A stretch of DNA of 47,699 nt from a virus: IMG/VR virus record IMGVR_UViG_3300018411_000031, positions 1 to 47,699 of that record. One strand, written 5' to 3'. A program made the position numbers and the translations under genes. Within the stretch, counting starts at the first letter, position 1; each line of letters starts with the position of its first letter. Shown here in pieces: positions 42,201 through 47,143 of the stretch. The notes under the pieces are model-generated. The model was given only the letters and a program-made list of their open reading frames with translations. It had not been told where the DNA came from and searched no databases.

Positions 42201-42774
42201 TAGTCCGTGGACAAGCGATACATTCCGGGAAATGGCCAAGGCGATGCCAGACAATGCCCCTGAATGGCTACGCTCTCCAAAGCGTTTAGAGCACGTCTGG
42301 CGCGGATATACTGGCACGGTGGGAATGTATGTGATGGATGTCTCTGATATGCTTGTGAGAAAAGCGACTGGTGCACCACCGTCGCCAGACTTCGGAGTCG
42401 ACTCCTTGCCGATTCTCGGAAACTTCAAGCGTCGCTTCAATCCAGATGACAGTCAGCGCTCCAACCGCTATGTCGGCGATTTCTATGAACTGTATAACAA
42501 GCTTTTGACGGTAGAACAGGGTATCCGTGATGCGAAGGCTGAGAACGACAAGGAGGCCGTTGATGCACTTCAGGGAGAGAATTCTGAAATCCTTCAAAAT
42601 TCAGATCAGCTCAAGCGCACTCGTTCGAATCTCGCCAATATTACGAAATCACAGAATCAAGTGTTCTATGATCCGTTTATGGATCCAGATGTGAAGGCAG
42701 AGCAATTGAGAAAGTTGAATCGTCGACGCAACGATATTGCTCGAAAAGGTGCAGCATTGCCTAGTCCTAAGTGA
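30271..42774 (+). CDS. Giant polyvalent phage protein (4167 aa)
   Basis: One uninterrupted 4167-residue frame. Order of visible parts: unknown N terminus; hydrophobic Gly/Ala-rich segment about 487-700; HESGH zinc site (1031-1035); ParB/DdrB-like SGNGR box (1285-1289); second HExxH, HEFWH (1823-1827); acidic/Ser-rich linker about 2100-2250; SF2 helicase with GTGTGKT (2313-2319), DEAH (2398-2401) and QEEGRIYRVG (2817-2826); N6-adenine methylase-like fold with EPSAGHG (2957-2963) and NPPF (3016-3019); a C-terminal LPD38-like region (TNFTMHG at 3794). This matches the polyvalent proteins of phages and conjugative elements, thought to be co-injected with DNA to act against restriction and host defences. 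P1 DarB also couples methylase and helicase domains. The host targets are unknown. Confidence 0.85.
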   Translation: MNSNFFDPFTQPSKRAQKNAFKQEEETRENLYRSTGVDFDKDVDGRVYPTKTENNRRLGLDAPGMFEDGRVDLDGRRALDSRIQGIPQTSKMIDDAKKRRSEISSISKGYRAELDNFDRSHGVKVSQADEWDDVAGEFKKVERVDFDGIVDDTRRDALLQSRKYIQEELNRSDTALNDIDVEIGRHNLARQKYIQNQRSKLGAKPGDIADLDDSPEMEVGSPEWYDEIDAHGGIVRGGKKRAADLPSPYQGEIVGPNDPIRPGVEGHHRVVEGMADNVTAKVTDIPNQAPVEMANESGPLPEATDSQSNLSELSGSYRRFMETRDDQNRTPSAFDQAVWMSDRIEQLQSLREKASDKGAESFDLEEAALLKEQEAIISEMTPYQLARLDDKTRDPRTKEIIKNFGARFVDSVGTGLTDMAEFANRQYIRFHPLGYLGAKLRNETATDNTVSRFLGAMREVADEWGPDVPEEVSEKLLSGKGTLFAEGLGSAVSFMLPGMAVSKMGKLSKLSPKAMKLLTYGSTAVAGAAVSGNALRREVVQNNEPILNYMTEMLQSGEITQEAYDKVTENMQNQAAYAEALGAAFGLTEAIPLGNMLNRANRLGGTALTETLLKRLLSGTMGETLEAAGQKTLGKGVKALASGMEEATEEALQEYYQTLAENAAASGWGIFSDEMAWDKQRGLLDGAVEGLSTGGAVGFTLSMLVSAMPGRQRREFGETLRSELAFQLAQQEAMKTAGEDWRQMNAEDRAAAIDQQLSEMSPDDLASMNEQVDKLLDTPSHPSSGIRPFNVVHESDQYEDGSREMTIWAKSMDDALDQLNEMGVNDNVTVDSAEAGGDIEIVNTTVFTGKDGDEITLEGNPVEARKKLPNGFEVKSVRPGEPIEKEVTTNEANTDNQEGEVPSETGGQPSEVSSSIDNDSQRDPETVPDAGTSEEETELDTPKTRKLKEIKETFKLSDRGTKALDQIADAVERVVGEDAFDRVKIDILSANEMPAGFEETAGAWDRRNSRLILNRDVEDNKGDEAITTIFHESGHVIAEAMDDFVYEQWSGLTPEQREAAKLEYNPDDTRTDSELLASKNARQEWFNFQLFRVAKEGPKEYKKSSDLSDTLKDKVIQVWNEIREIITKWIGDPSLSTQQLDSRIREILFGETEQDTDTADLPGEETNLSQRDARSSGSDVGVASVDGQPSIPTKIEPTGNSFKAKTPENNSRTVSGRWAIVDAAEIKTSQDEGYDQSLQPRNRNRRASQDQVAEIAQGLDPERIADSTTTDLGAPIVTTDGMVISGNGRTSAVRQAYQNRDRKAGQAYREWLKTDAQKFGIDSSVADSMDQPMLVRVIEDFGGMTPKEFARVSNQDQTMGMSIAEKASVDAQIILESPALRELFRPNESAGVMASTNREFLNQFIESTGDRVNLISSDGSGYPPELEPRLKRALIAAAVGPNDTQLITALTEETEGIRRVANAVAEVAPQLVEFQGTEFDVSNELADALRNYVSIVREGSTVDQFLSQVSLFGDEVRTAESDEILRVFGKHGKRSARKIIEFFQSYIDQASNVDTTTQGLNLGIDETTKSDILSNSEQSEESQPEQTDLPQGESESSAQNAEGQSVAPSRQERGRLNRKPKSAEKEAAIDQLSDAFDGLEDLAGTPSLNSNELNEFEKLASKNDSGEKLTESENNRFLELEDRLVESQKGGKLGSNQYSLAEAVEDIRAGRTTSPLKAINEAVRDAIKHREDVKRRAEARKSDRQRGKLSILDNITRAAKQGKVPKDTAQALTSFVNSLEDRFIDDVAISLRARGQAQGTFDFAESLVTIFRNSNDMTHTGIHEFWHALSRLIPASEVTKIANDYANSLVEYLKQDPEFYAFVGRETLSTRQYEELLKFSSKESLEDRLSPLRNTSGNIEAYRIRFNAENYRYHSLDEWIAEKLTDEVLNRGDGLKPNTIFSKVVVAIRRFLRIVKRHLGQNPYHNVVDAVFNRPDTLGFARFGPVAQATPLYEPNMSRRSTVRNQSTSDEGELALAPTGVFSKTFPKSQRKAFLAAAESMADAGINTPEELAEILSDRFGGKFNGYAQSLWNMIASFDDVAASNLTPDWKATFAGLDNSSDSADIDSNVSNREQPLERDSDSGDVEDASDASRVSARRGSDQSTDDTNSEAPGTEGREPESGRVVSGSGSTADGEQSDSVVSTEDSEDGTRSRSSGRSGSSSRRGTDGSRSDAKQSGEGRTDAVARSNNEAGQVRTEVVVDPDVDQRLASQKQADQKSHKVKWGDLQSVKDVAPLLLHDQHIDVANAENRFFGNAKPSEFNPNGKGMLFTNGTGTGKTFVGLGTAKRFVSAGKTEILFIVPTGKVTDWIEDAKLIGLEASTVPDTKSSGKGVTVVGFENFRQNPHLWARKYDLVISDEAHKLMSNKDGEVNATLQAFRIVAGHKNNHRESGAYRNPEWFELKLEHEAKLKPLEKKLKLATSNKDQARQQKIRTQINQLQWQFNERTSAMNAQNEEDGKGIYSETKTLFLSATPFAYHKALEWANGYIIDWDFNHQGTDQVMIGDSRQSPMADFFVRHLGYRIRYHKLTEPDAQVDGSLMERELSKKLTDAGAMSGRMINLDHDYSRDFVLVDSKLGAELDRGVGILQGYIDRDENEFHVLPMMVKQKFNYVKAAQMLESIKAVEAVNRAKKHVALGRKVVVFHSYLGSTPTHPFEFNMGDIMAIPDPELRGAAEAEINKFNERYPELVNLDFSEVANILDMFRNEFGESVTFFNGQSKSTRQTGMELFNQSGSGVDIIVAQVDAAQEGLSLHDTDGKHQRVLINVGIPVKPVTVAQEEGRIYRVGLKSDAAYENLVLHTNMERSMFGEKASQRSGTVENLAMGDLSRNLKEVLREGYMNARFFEPNLEQGKGGVASDRRIQTTSDFDRAKTYYYGRLKRNSKTKALEGKDYFATPEPIGYKMVEWAGARPGESMLEPSAGHGAIGRFFPDTTSNTFVEPSPSLSTEAKVNTSGRFEVMNFEDLAINNKYDAVVMNPPFGVGGKTAYDHIRKAVQHLRDGGRIVALVPDGPAADKQFEKFMTEDAQANVYVPTIFQLPFSTFERAGTKIATRILIIDKINDLKFAQSSGYSQGRSRIVNLRDIEDINDLFNEFEGIGVDPRVTLPVKEKLKSKKAAQALAATEDIFSADQFNHTKTGDPIFVAKMNVRLPDWQEVKAIFKKYDGYYSKFKGAGAIPRIHFKTAEARDSFIEEAQGALGGSDAELLAGTPLPVIEQVEEGWASAPRNKGNAEQERVIGETIGDLKDNRTVIGRTRDFMSELRSDDFLRVRQGVFDSFASIREYEKRIFGKDSKIDAASSAYKMSLMTKNLPSVMMQVINEGTLEYVNGSIQLKKDSRSLASILNMVGDKNLKLWEGYVAAVRADRLLKEGKENNFADDPEDMEGGMTARQKVDSLLSLKKVYPEFEKAREAYAEWNRDLLDFAEAAGIIDPSARKVWEKNDYVPFYRMADAAQDGIKGPIKKKGISGQDAGIQTLKGGEGRVAIIENIFKNAEKLVDASFKNIAMQRITQLAEDSEGILEAIPHKAVPFKVQVKEVKSMLENEGVDTSGMTDEDLAKMVNFWRMRAPKGPDVVSVSENGKPKYFKVNDPLLLQSILDLGPEQQSWVLQMFGAPKRLLTAAVTLDPVFMMANWLRDSINAYFVSDSPLRWGIDSVMGVAETMAESDSYKQILASGGSSGAYQRIKDKDIRRQLARMTQAERRRFKSSIMDSPHKIVRGLKRVGRASEMANRVAVYNAAIRQGASPQEASFQAMDLTNFTMHGQSQFIRTFTATVPFLNARLQGLYKLGRSSGLGQGETKLEKFIPTKRFAAHAGIMVMASLALLQQNWDDDRYWDLEDWDRDLYYHVWFGDEHFRFPKPFEVGAIFSTLPERMAEAMFKRNDTDLLGKSVGSMFLNTFAFNPIPQAVMPVVEQFGNYQFFGGRPIVGKGDSFKSPEQQYSPWTSDTFREMAKAMPDNAPEWLRSPKRLEHVWRGYTGTVGMYVMDVSDMLVRKATGAPPSPDFGVDSLPILGNFKRRFNPDDSQRSNRYVGDFYELYNKLLTVEQGIRDAKAENDKEAVDALQGENSEILQNSDQLKRTRSNLANITKSQNQVFYDPFMDPDVKAEQLRKLNRRRNDIARKGAALPSPK
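36551..37018 (+). other. Alternative-frame open stretch inside the giant gene
   Basis: In the +1 frame relative to the giant gene, 156 codons run open from a TTG at 36551 (ATGs at 36596 and 36662). The translation looks more like an ordered protein than the main frame does here: MQVAFQLDEDQINQLMIQTR, AVELMARDRMLNKAEKDELT and LLDPTTKLGKSAL form good helices, while the giant protein is a Ser/Asp/Arg/Gly-rich low-complexity linker. No SD precedes either ATG. It may be a nested gene, an old frame replaced by two indels, or chance. Confidence 0.35.
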
Positions 42775-43035
42775 TTAGGCTCTGACTGCAGGGATGATCG
42801 ATATAGCGCACGCGAGTATGTAAACCCAGATCACAGTCTTAAAGTAAATGCCGGGGTCAAATCGAAGGTCTCTGTCTTTGCAGTAGCAAAGTCCGACGAG
42901 TAAAGAAATGACGACGCATGTGAAGAAATACGGAAGGCTTCCGACTGCCAGAATGACAATCGTGAATAGCAAAGCAGCAAAGGCTTCACCGACACTGGGG
43001 CGTCTGGTTCCCCGATTTGGTGCGATATGATCCAT
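42775..43035 (-). CDS. Small membrane protein on the opposite strand
   Basis: An 86-aa frame reading against the late operon, between the giant and portal genes, ending directly at the giant gene's stop. It has a charged N terminus and two or three hydrophobic segments: FAALLFTIVILAVGSLPYF, FTCVVISLLVGLC and YIKTVIW-like VIWVYILACAISII. Such a protein could be a holin-like or superinfection-exclusion membrane protein, but the SD is weak and orientation is unusual. No family is recognised. Confidence 0.55.
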   Translation of the reverse strand: MDHIAPNRGTRRPSVGEAFAALLFTIVILAVGSLPYFFTCVVISLLVGLCYCKDRDLRFDPGIYFKTVIWVYILACAISIIPAVRA

Positions 43036-43061
43036 GGCTACATAAAAAGCTATTCTGCGAA

Positions 43062-43103
43062 AAATGCAACCTATCGACGGTAGGGGATAAAGTGACGCAT
43101 TTT
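43062..43103 (+). promoter_or_regulatory. Late upstream element, copy 2
   Basis: A second copy of the element at 29396: AAATGCAACCTAT (43062-43074), GGATAA (43085-43090) and GCATTTT (43097-43103), placed just before the portal start codons at 43108 and 43114. The first block is identical over 13 bp and the spacings differ by only 1-2 bp. Flanking bases differ, suggesting selection on the element itself. Confidence 0.58.
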
Positions 43104-43113
43104 CTGGGTGAAG

Positions 43114-45129
43114 ATGCGAAAATCGAATCTAAAACTCACTTTGAAGCAGATCAGTGATTTGGGCTCATACACGAAGTCCAGGTATAATTCTTTGAAGTCG
43201 GATAACAGCGATCGCATCAAAGCAGACAAGGCGTCGTACCTACAATACGAGCGTGAGCGTAATGATCGAGACCAGCCGGATACGATATTTGAGAAGTCAA
43301 ATGTGTCGATTCCATTGACGACAATGGTCGTTGATTCGTTTGTGGGGCGTGCTGATGACGCCATTACTGGGACCGCTCCTTATTTTTCCTTCAAGCCTCG
43401 TGGTGCGAGCGATGGTCAAACCGCAAGAGACTTTGAAGACTTCTTTCGCTTCAAGCTCGAAAGCAAAGCGGAGACTCGCTCGATTTTTCAGGATGGGTAT
43501 GAGCCTATATTCATCCAACGAGCAGCGATTTTCAAAACGATCTACCACGAGGAAGTGGATGAGTGGATGGATTACGAACGTCGCGTTCTTTGGAATGCCA
43601 TCGATGAAAAGCCGATTACTTTAATCCCTCCCGGCGGCAAAGATCCTGAGTTTATCGTTGAAGGCGAGCATGAGTTTATCGACGTCGTTGATCCCGTCAC
43701 CGGACTGGAACGGAAACAGTCGGCTACGATTCCTTATTTCTATCTCAATCCTGAGATTATGGAGTGGAGACCAAGCCCCAACGGGCTGAAGGTCCAAAGC
43801 GAGATTTTTAAGGGTGCGAAAGTCGTGATGATTGATTACGACGCCATCTTGATCCCAAGTGATGCAACCAGCATCGATGATACCGATATTATCGAGCGGT
43901 ATGACAAGCCAATCGAGTGGGCTGAAGCTATGTGGGTTGAGCGTGAGGGGACCACTTTTGATGAGTTCAAGGCGAAGCTCAGTCAGAAGAATGCGGAGGT
44001 TAAGACCAAGACCGCAAGGCATGAGGACCGCAAAGAGAACCTTTCCTTTGATAAAGATCAGGGGAGAATGAAGGTGTTAGAATGCTGGTTCAAACGAGAC
44101 ATCCTCGGGACCGGTCGACCTCAACGATTTGTTGTTTGGGTCTGTGCAGACACATTCATCCCGATCAGTTGGGAGTACCGGGGTATTGTCAGCCCAAGTG
44201 GTAAAAACCCGTATCGTGCTGTAGCGATTGCCAAAAAGCCAAATCGGTGGTGGGGAAAATCGCTGCCGGAAATGCTGAAAGATCCCCAAGAGTTCATCGA
44301 CAAGCAGTTCAACTCGCAGGCTTATCGTAATGAAATTGGGGCCAATCCATTCGTGGGGACCGATAAGAGCGCCCTTGAAGATGATGAGGACGATGATCCT
44401 GAAATCTTTCCTGGTAAAGACTGGCAACTGAAGCCGGGTAAGAAGATCACCGATTATATTTCATTCGCGGAAATGCCGAACCTTGATGGCAAGACTCAAG
44501 ACCTGATCGAGTTTGTCTTTGAACTGGTTCAGCTCTGGCTAGGTGTGTCGGATCTCACTCAAGGGGATTCTGAGGACATCTCCAAGCATAACACTGCCAC
44601 CGGCATTGAGGCGACACTTCGAGAGGCATCTAAGCTCTCACGAAAGTGGATCCGTCGCATTGTCCGTTGCTATACCAGTCTGTTGAAAGATCTGGTTTAC
44701 CTGACGCTGGACACCATCGACGAGAATGAAGTCTACGAGGTGACAGAGCGGGAAACGACTCATCTGAGACAAATGCCAGCTGAACGCATTCGAAGCATCG
44801 ACTTTGATGTATCGATCATCATGGGGCAAAACGAAGGCGGCAGACAGATTGAGAACGCTCGTGCCGCACTTGAAACGCAAACTCACTACTTTGACGCGCT
44901 CATGCGCAATCCGGACATGGCGAAGGCCTTCCGTCCGTTGTTGGTATCAATCCTCAGAGCTCTTGGGTATCCGGATGCAGATTCGTTGATCCCAGACTAT
45001 GGGAACTCTCCTTCAGCCCCTATAGAGGAGCTGCAGTCCATGCAAATGGCACACCAAGAGAATCAGCTGCGTGAGGCGACACTCGGTGGCCAAGCACAAA
45101 CCGAAATGGAGAAATTGCCAACCCGATGA
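43114..45129 (+). CDS. Portal protein (podovirus type)
   Basis: A 671-aa protein from ATG 43114 (GTG 43108 adds two residues). It has the size and organisation of large podovirus portals: helical N terminus (LKQISDLGSYTKSRYNSLKS), VSIPLTTMVVDSFVGRADDA, a long beta-rich centre, NPYRAVAIAKKPNRWWGKSL, DPQEFIDKQFNSQAYRNEIG and a helical C-terminal part with ASKLSRKWIRRIVRCY. The portal forms the dodecameric DNA channel at the capsid vertex and docks TerL. No short diagnostic motif exists; the call rests on overall pattern and neighbours. Confidence 0.8.
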   Translation: MRKSNLKLTLKQISDLGSYTKSRYNSLKSDNSDRIKADKASYLQYERERNDRDQPDTIFEKSNVSIPLTTMVVDSFVGRADDAITGTAPYFSFKPRGASDGQTARDFEDFFRFKLESKAETRSIFQDGYEPIFIQRAAIFKTIYHEEVDEWMDYERRVLWNAIDEKPITLIPPGGKDPEFIVEGEHEFIDVVDPVTGLERKQSATIPYFYLNPEIMEWRPSPNGLKVQSEIFKGAKVVMIDYDAILIPSDATSIDDTDIIERYDKPIEWAEAMWVEREGTTFDEFKAKLSQKNAEVKTKTARHEDRKENLSFDKDQGRMKVLECWFKRDILGTGRPQRFVVWVCADTFIPISWEYRGIVSPSGKNPYRAVAIAKKPNRWWGKSLPEMLKDPQEFIDKQFNSQAYRNEIGANPFVGTDKSALEDDEDDDPEIFPGKDWQLKPGKKITDYISFAEMPNLDGKTQDLIEFVFELVQLWLGVSDLTQGDSEDISKHNTATGIEATLREASKLSRKWIRRIVRCYTSLLKDLVYLTLDTIDENEVYEVTERETTHLRQMPAERIRSIDFDVSIIMGQNEGGRQIENARAALETQTHYFDALMRNPDMAKAFRPLLVSILRALGYPDADSLIPDYGNSPSAPIEELQSMQMAHQENQLREATLGGQAQTEMEKLPTR

Positions 45130-45407
45130 TGACTGACGACATGATGCCCGAACGCGTGTCTTCATTGATGACTGAATTGATGAAGAACGAGGGATTTCAG
45201 ATCATCTCTGAGTATTTCGAAGAGAAGCGTAAAGCCGTCGAAAGTCAGGTGTTAGATGTCTCTACCAGCGATCAGGAAACACATGACTTGAAGCAGCAAC
45301 TTGCAGTCATGAACACACTCTCTCCCAGCAAATGTGCTGAAACGATTCAAAAGAAATATGGCCGAAGAGCGAACGACTACGTCCGCGGTAGTGCCGCAAC
45401 CAGCTAA
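45126..45407 (+). CDS. Small helical virion-module protein
   Basis: A 93-aa acidic and Met-rich protein (MMTDDMMPERVSSLMTELMK) coupled to the portal by ATGA. It is almost fully helical, with a coiled-coil-like middle (YFEEKRKAVESQVLDVSTS). Small helical proteins right after portals are often scaffold or head-assembly factors. No family is recognised. Confidence 0.7.
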   Translation: MMTDDMMPERVSSLMTELMKNEGFQIISEYFEEKRKAVESQVLDVSTSDQETHDLKQQLAVMNTLSPSKCAETIQKKYGRRANDYVRGSAATS

Positions 45408-45412
45408 TCAAT

Positions 45413-45652
45413 ATGAGCGAAGCAAATGGAGTTATTGAACGGTGGACGACTCCCACCCCAAACGACAATGAAAACATCCCGAAGACAGATGCGATTCATG
45501 TGAATGTTAGCGGAGATTTTCACTTCTTAGACAATTTCGGGAATGATCGAACTATCTACCTTCTGGCCGGAGTTGATTACTTCTACGCCGTAAAGCGAGT
45601 TTTCAACACTGGGACCACTGCCAATGGCATTCATGCAGGCTACTTTGCATAA
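45413..45652 (+). CDS. Spike-base-like small structural protein
   Basis: A 79-aa protein with IHVNVSGDFHFLDNFGNDRT, YLLAGVDYFYAVKRVFNTGT and TANGIHAGYF. The pattern G(D).....G.....L.AGV.(Y/P)..VKRV..TGTTA..I.A.Y is shared by small phage structural proteins annotated as spike base proteins. It starts 5 bp after the previous stop. Such a protein probably sits in the capsid or tail base. Confidence 0.7.
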   Translation: MSEANGVIERWTTPTPNDNENIPKTDAIHVNVSGDFHFLDNFGNDRTIYLLAGVDYFYAVKRVFNTGTTANGIHAGYFA

Positions 45653-45658
45653 AAGATC

Positions 45659-45799
45659 ATGATCTTTATCGGACCACGAATTACACGAAGAGCTCAGTTC
45701 GGCGCAATCGCGGCTGCAGCCTATTCTATGAACCTTCAGACGGAAGATTTAGCGAATCTGACAACCGAAGACGGCGAAGAACTTGAAACTGATTTCTAA
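45659..45799 (+). CDS. 46-aa small protein
   Basis: MIFIGPRITRRAQFGAIAAA followed by AYSMNLQTEDLANLTTEDGE and a short acidic end. An N-terminal amphipathic or hydrophobic stretch precedes a Thr/Glu/Asp repeat. It lacks a clear SD but sits in a tidy series of genes. LQTE recurs in the next small frame, suggesting a short repeated motif family typical of phage appendage-module proteins. Confidence 0.55.
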   Translation: MIFIGPRITRRAQFGAIAAAAYSMNLQTEDLANLTTEDGEELETDF

Positions 45800-45805
45800 C
45801 ACACC

Positions 45806-45880
45806 ATGAAAAACAAAACACTCTATCTACTTATCAGCCTGCAAACCGAGGGCGGCGTGTCGCTCGAATCCGAATCTTAA
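45806..45880 (+). CDS. Possible 24-aa small ORF
   Basis: MKNKTLYLLISLQTEGGVSL, ending ESES, follows the 46-aa gene by 6 bp and precedes the next gene by 15 bp. It shares LQTE with that neighbour. There is no clear SD, so it may be a minimal gene or non-coding spacer. Confidence 0.35.
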   Translation: MKNKTLYLLISLQTEGGVSLESES

Positions 45881-45895
45881 CCAAAATTAAAAGTC

Positions 45896-47143
45896 ATGCC
45901 TAAAATTTCAGAACTTACAACTATCACCGATGAGCAACTGACAGACAAGGACGTGCTGCCTATCGTGGATAAGAACGAGGCGGGTGATATTATCTTCGAT
46001 ACCAAAAGTGTCCGGATCGATCAACTGAGAAAGATTAAAGCCCTCGACGTTACCCTAGCCAACATCGCCAGCAACTCGGTATCGGTAGCTGGCCCGACGT
46101 TTGCTGTTACAACAGACGGAAAGATAGTATTCTTGCCTAGCGGTAGCACGGCTCCCGCTGATAATGCAAATTGGGATACACAATGGCTTGATCCTGCAAC
46201 TGGTAAGATTAAAGAAGATCTGTTCCCCGATCTTGTGATCCTAGGATTACGTCAAGGCACACGCGCCGAATTGGATGCCGCTGATCCTGCACTTGAAGTA
46301 AACGAGCCAGCATGGGAAACCGATACACAGGTGTTCCGTGTCGGTAGTGTTCGTTTTGTTCCTCCTGCTGGACTTGACACAGTGGCAACCAATAAGGCCA
46401 AGCTTGCACTTACAGATGTATCCTACGGCGCGGAGTATTTGATCACGGGCGAGGCTAATCGACTTGAGAAATACTTGGGCGATCTAGGTGATGCAAATGC
46501 TGGGTTTACAGTTAGTGGCTCCCCAGAAGGAGACTACCCTTTGAATGGTAACTATTCTCCAACAGAGAAGTTTAATAATGGCAAAAGGCGTTACTTAATA
46601 ACCAACTCCGTATACCACCGCCTTGTTTACTACTCAGCAGGAGGATGGGTTATGCAGGGCGATCTATCTAACTACTATTCTGCGGCTGGTAACGAAGATT
46701 ACCCGTGGGAGGCTGACTGGTCTGGGACTCCGATTACGGTCACAAAGAACCCCATCGCAGGTGATAAGAACTGGGAAATCTTAGGCCCTAATACGTATGA
46801 GTTGTTGGCTTATACGTATGAAATGTATGCAGACGACGAAATTAATGGAGTATCTGGGTTTGGGTCTGGAACGGTTACTTCACTGGGTTGGGTTAAAGAG
46901 TCCCAGTTAATACCAGCACTCTCGCCAACGGCGGGCACTATACTCTTCCAGCCGTCAAACAGCAATAATAAGGTCTCAACAAATGGTGTTGATTTTGAAT
47001 CTTTTAATACAAGTTTCATGTCATTGATATTATCAGTTTCCGCATACAATCAATATAACATTGCTGGAGAATACTTTCTCGCTCCTTCTTTCGCTCCAAG
47101 TCGGGGTGCTTTGCAGTTAGCATTTACTGGAATGAATATCTAA
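45896..47143 (+). CDS. Tail appendage / receptor-binding-like protein
   Basis: A 415-aa protein. The N terminus MPKISELTTITDEQLTDKDV, followed by LPIVDKNEAGDIIFDTKSVR, is the type of start found on many phage tail-fibre and appendage proteins (ISEL....D.LP.V). Residues about 115-140 have a LRQGTRAELDAADPALE motif typical of fibre shafts. The rest is beta-rich with many Gly, Tyr and Asn residues (YLITNSVYHRLVYYSAGGWV). It likely belongs to the host-recognition apparatus. No enzymatic domain is seen. Confidence 0.65.
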   Translation: MPKISELTTITDEQLTDKDVLPIVDKNEAGDIIFDTKSVRIDQLRKIKALDVTLANIASNSVSVAGPTFAVTTDGKIVFLPSGSTAPADNANWDTQWLDPATGKIKEDLFPDLVILGLRQGTRAELDAADPALEVNEPAWETDTQVFRVGSVRFVPPAGLDTVATNKAKLALTDVSYGAEYLITGEANRLEKYLGDLGDANAGFTVSGSPEGDYPLNGNYSPTEKFNNGKRRYLITNSVYHRLVYYSAGGWVMQGDLSNYYSAAGNEDYPWEADWSGTPITVTKNPIAGDKNWEILGPNTYELLAYTYEMYADDEINGVSGFGSGTVTSLGWVKESQLIPALSPTAGTILFQPSNSNNKVSTNGVDFESFNTSFMSLILSVSAYNQYNIAGEYFLAPSFAPSRGALQLAFTGMNI

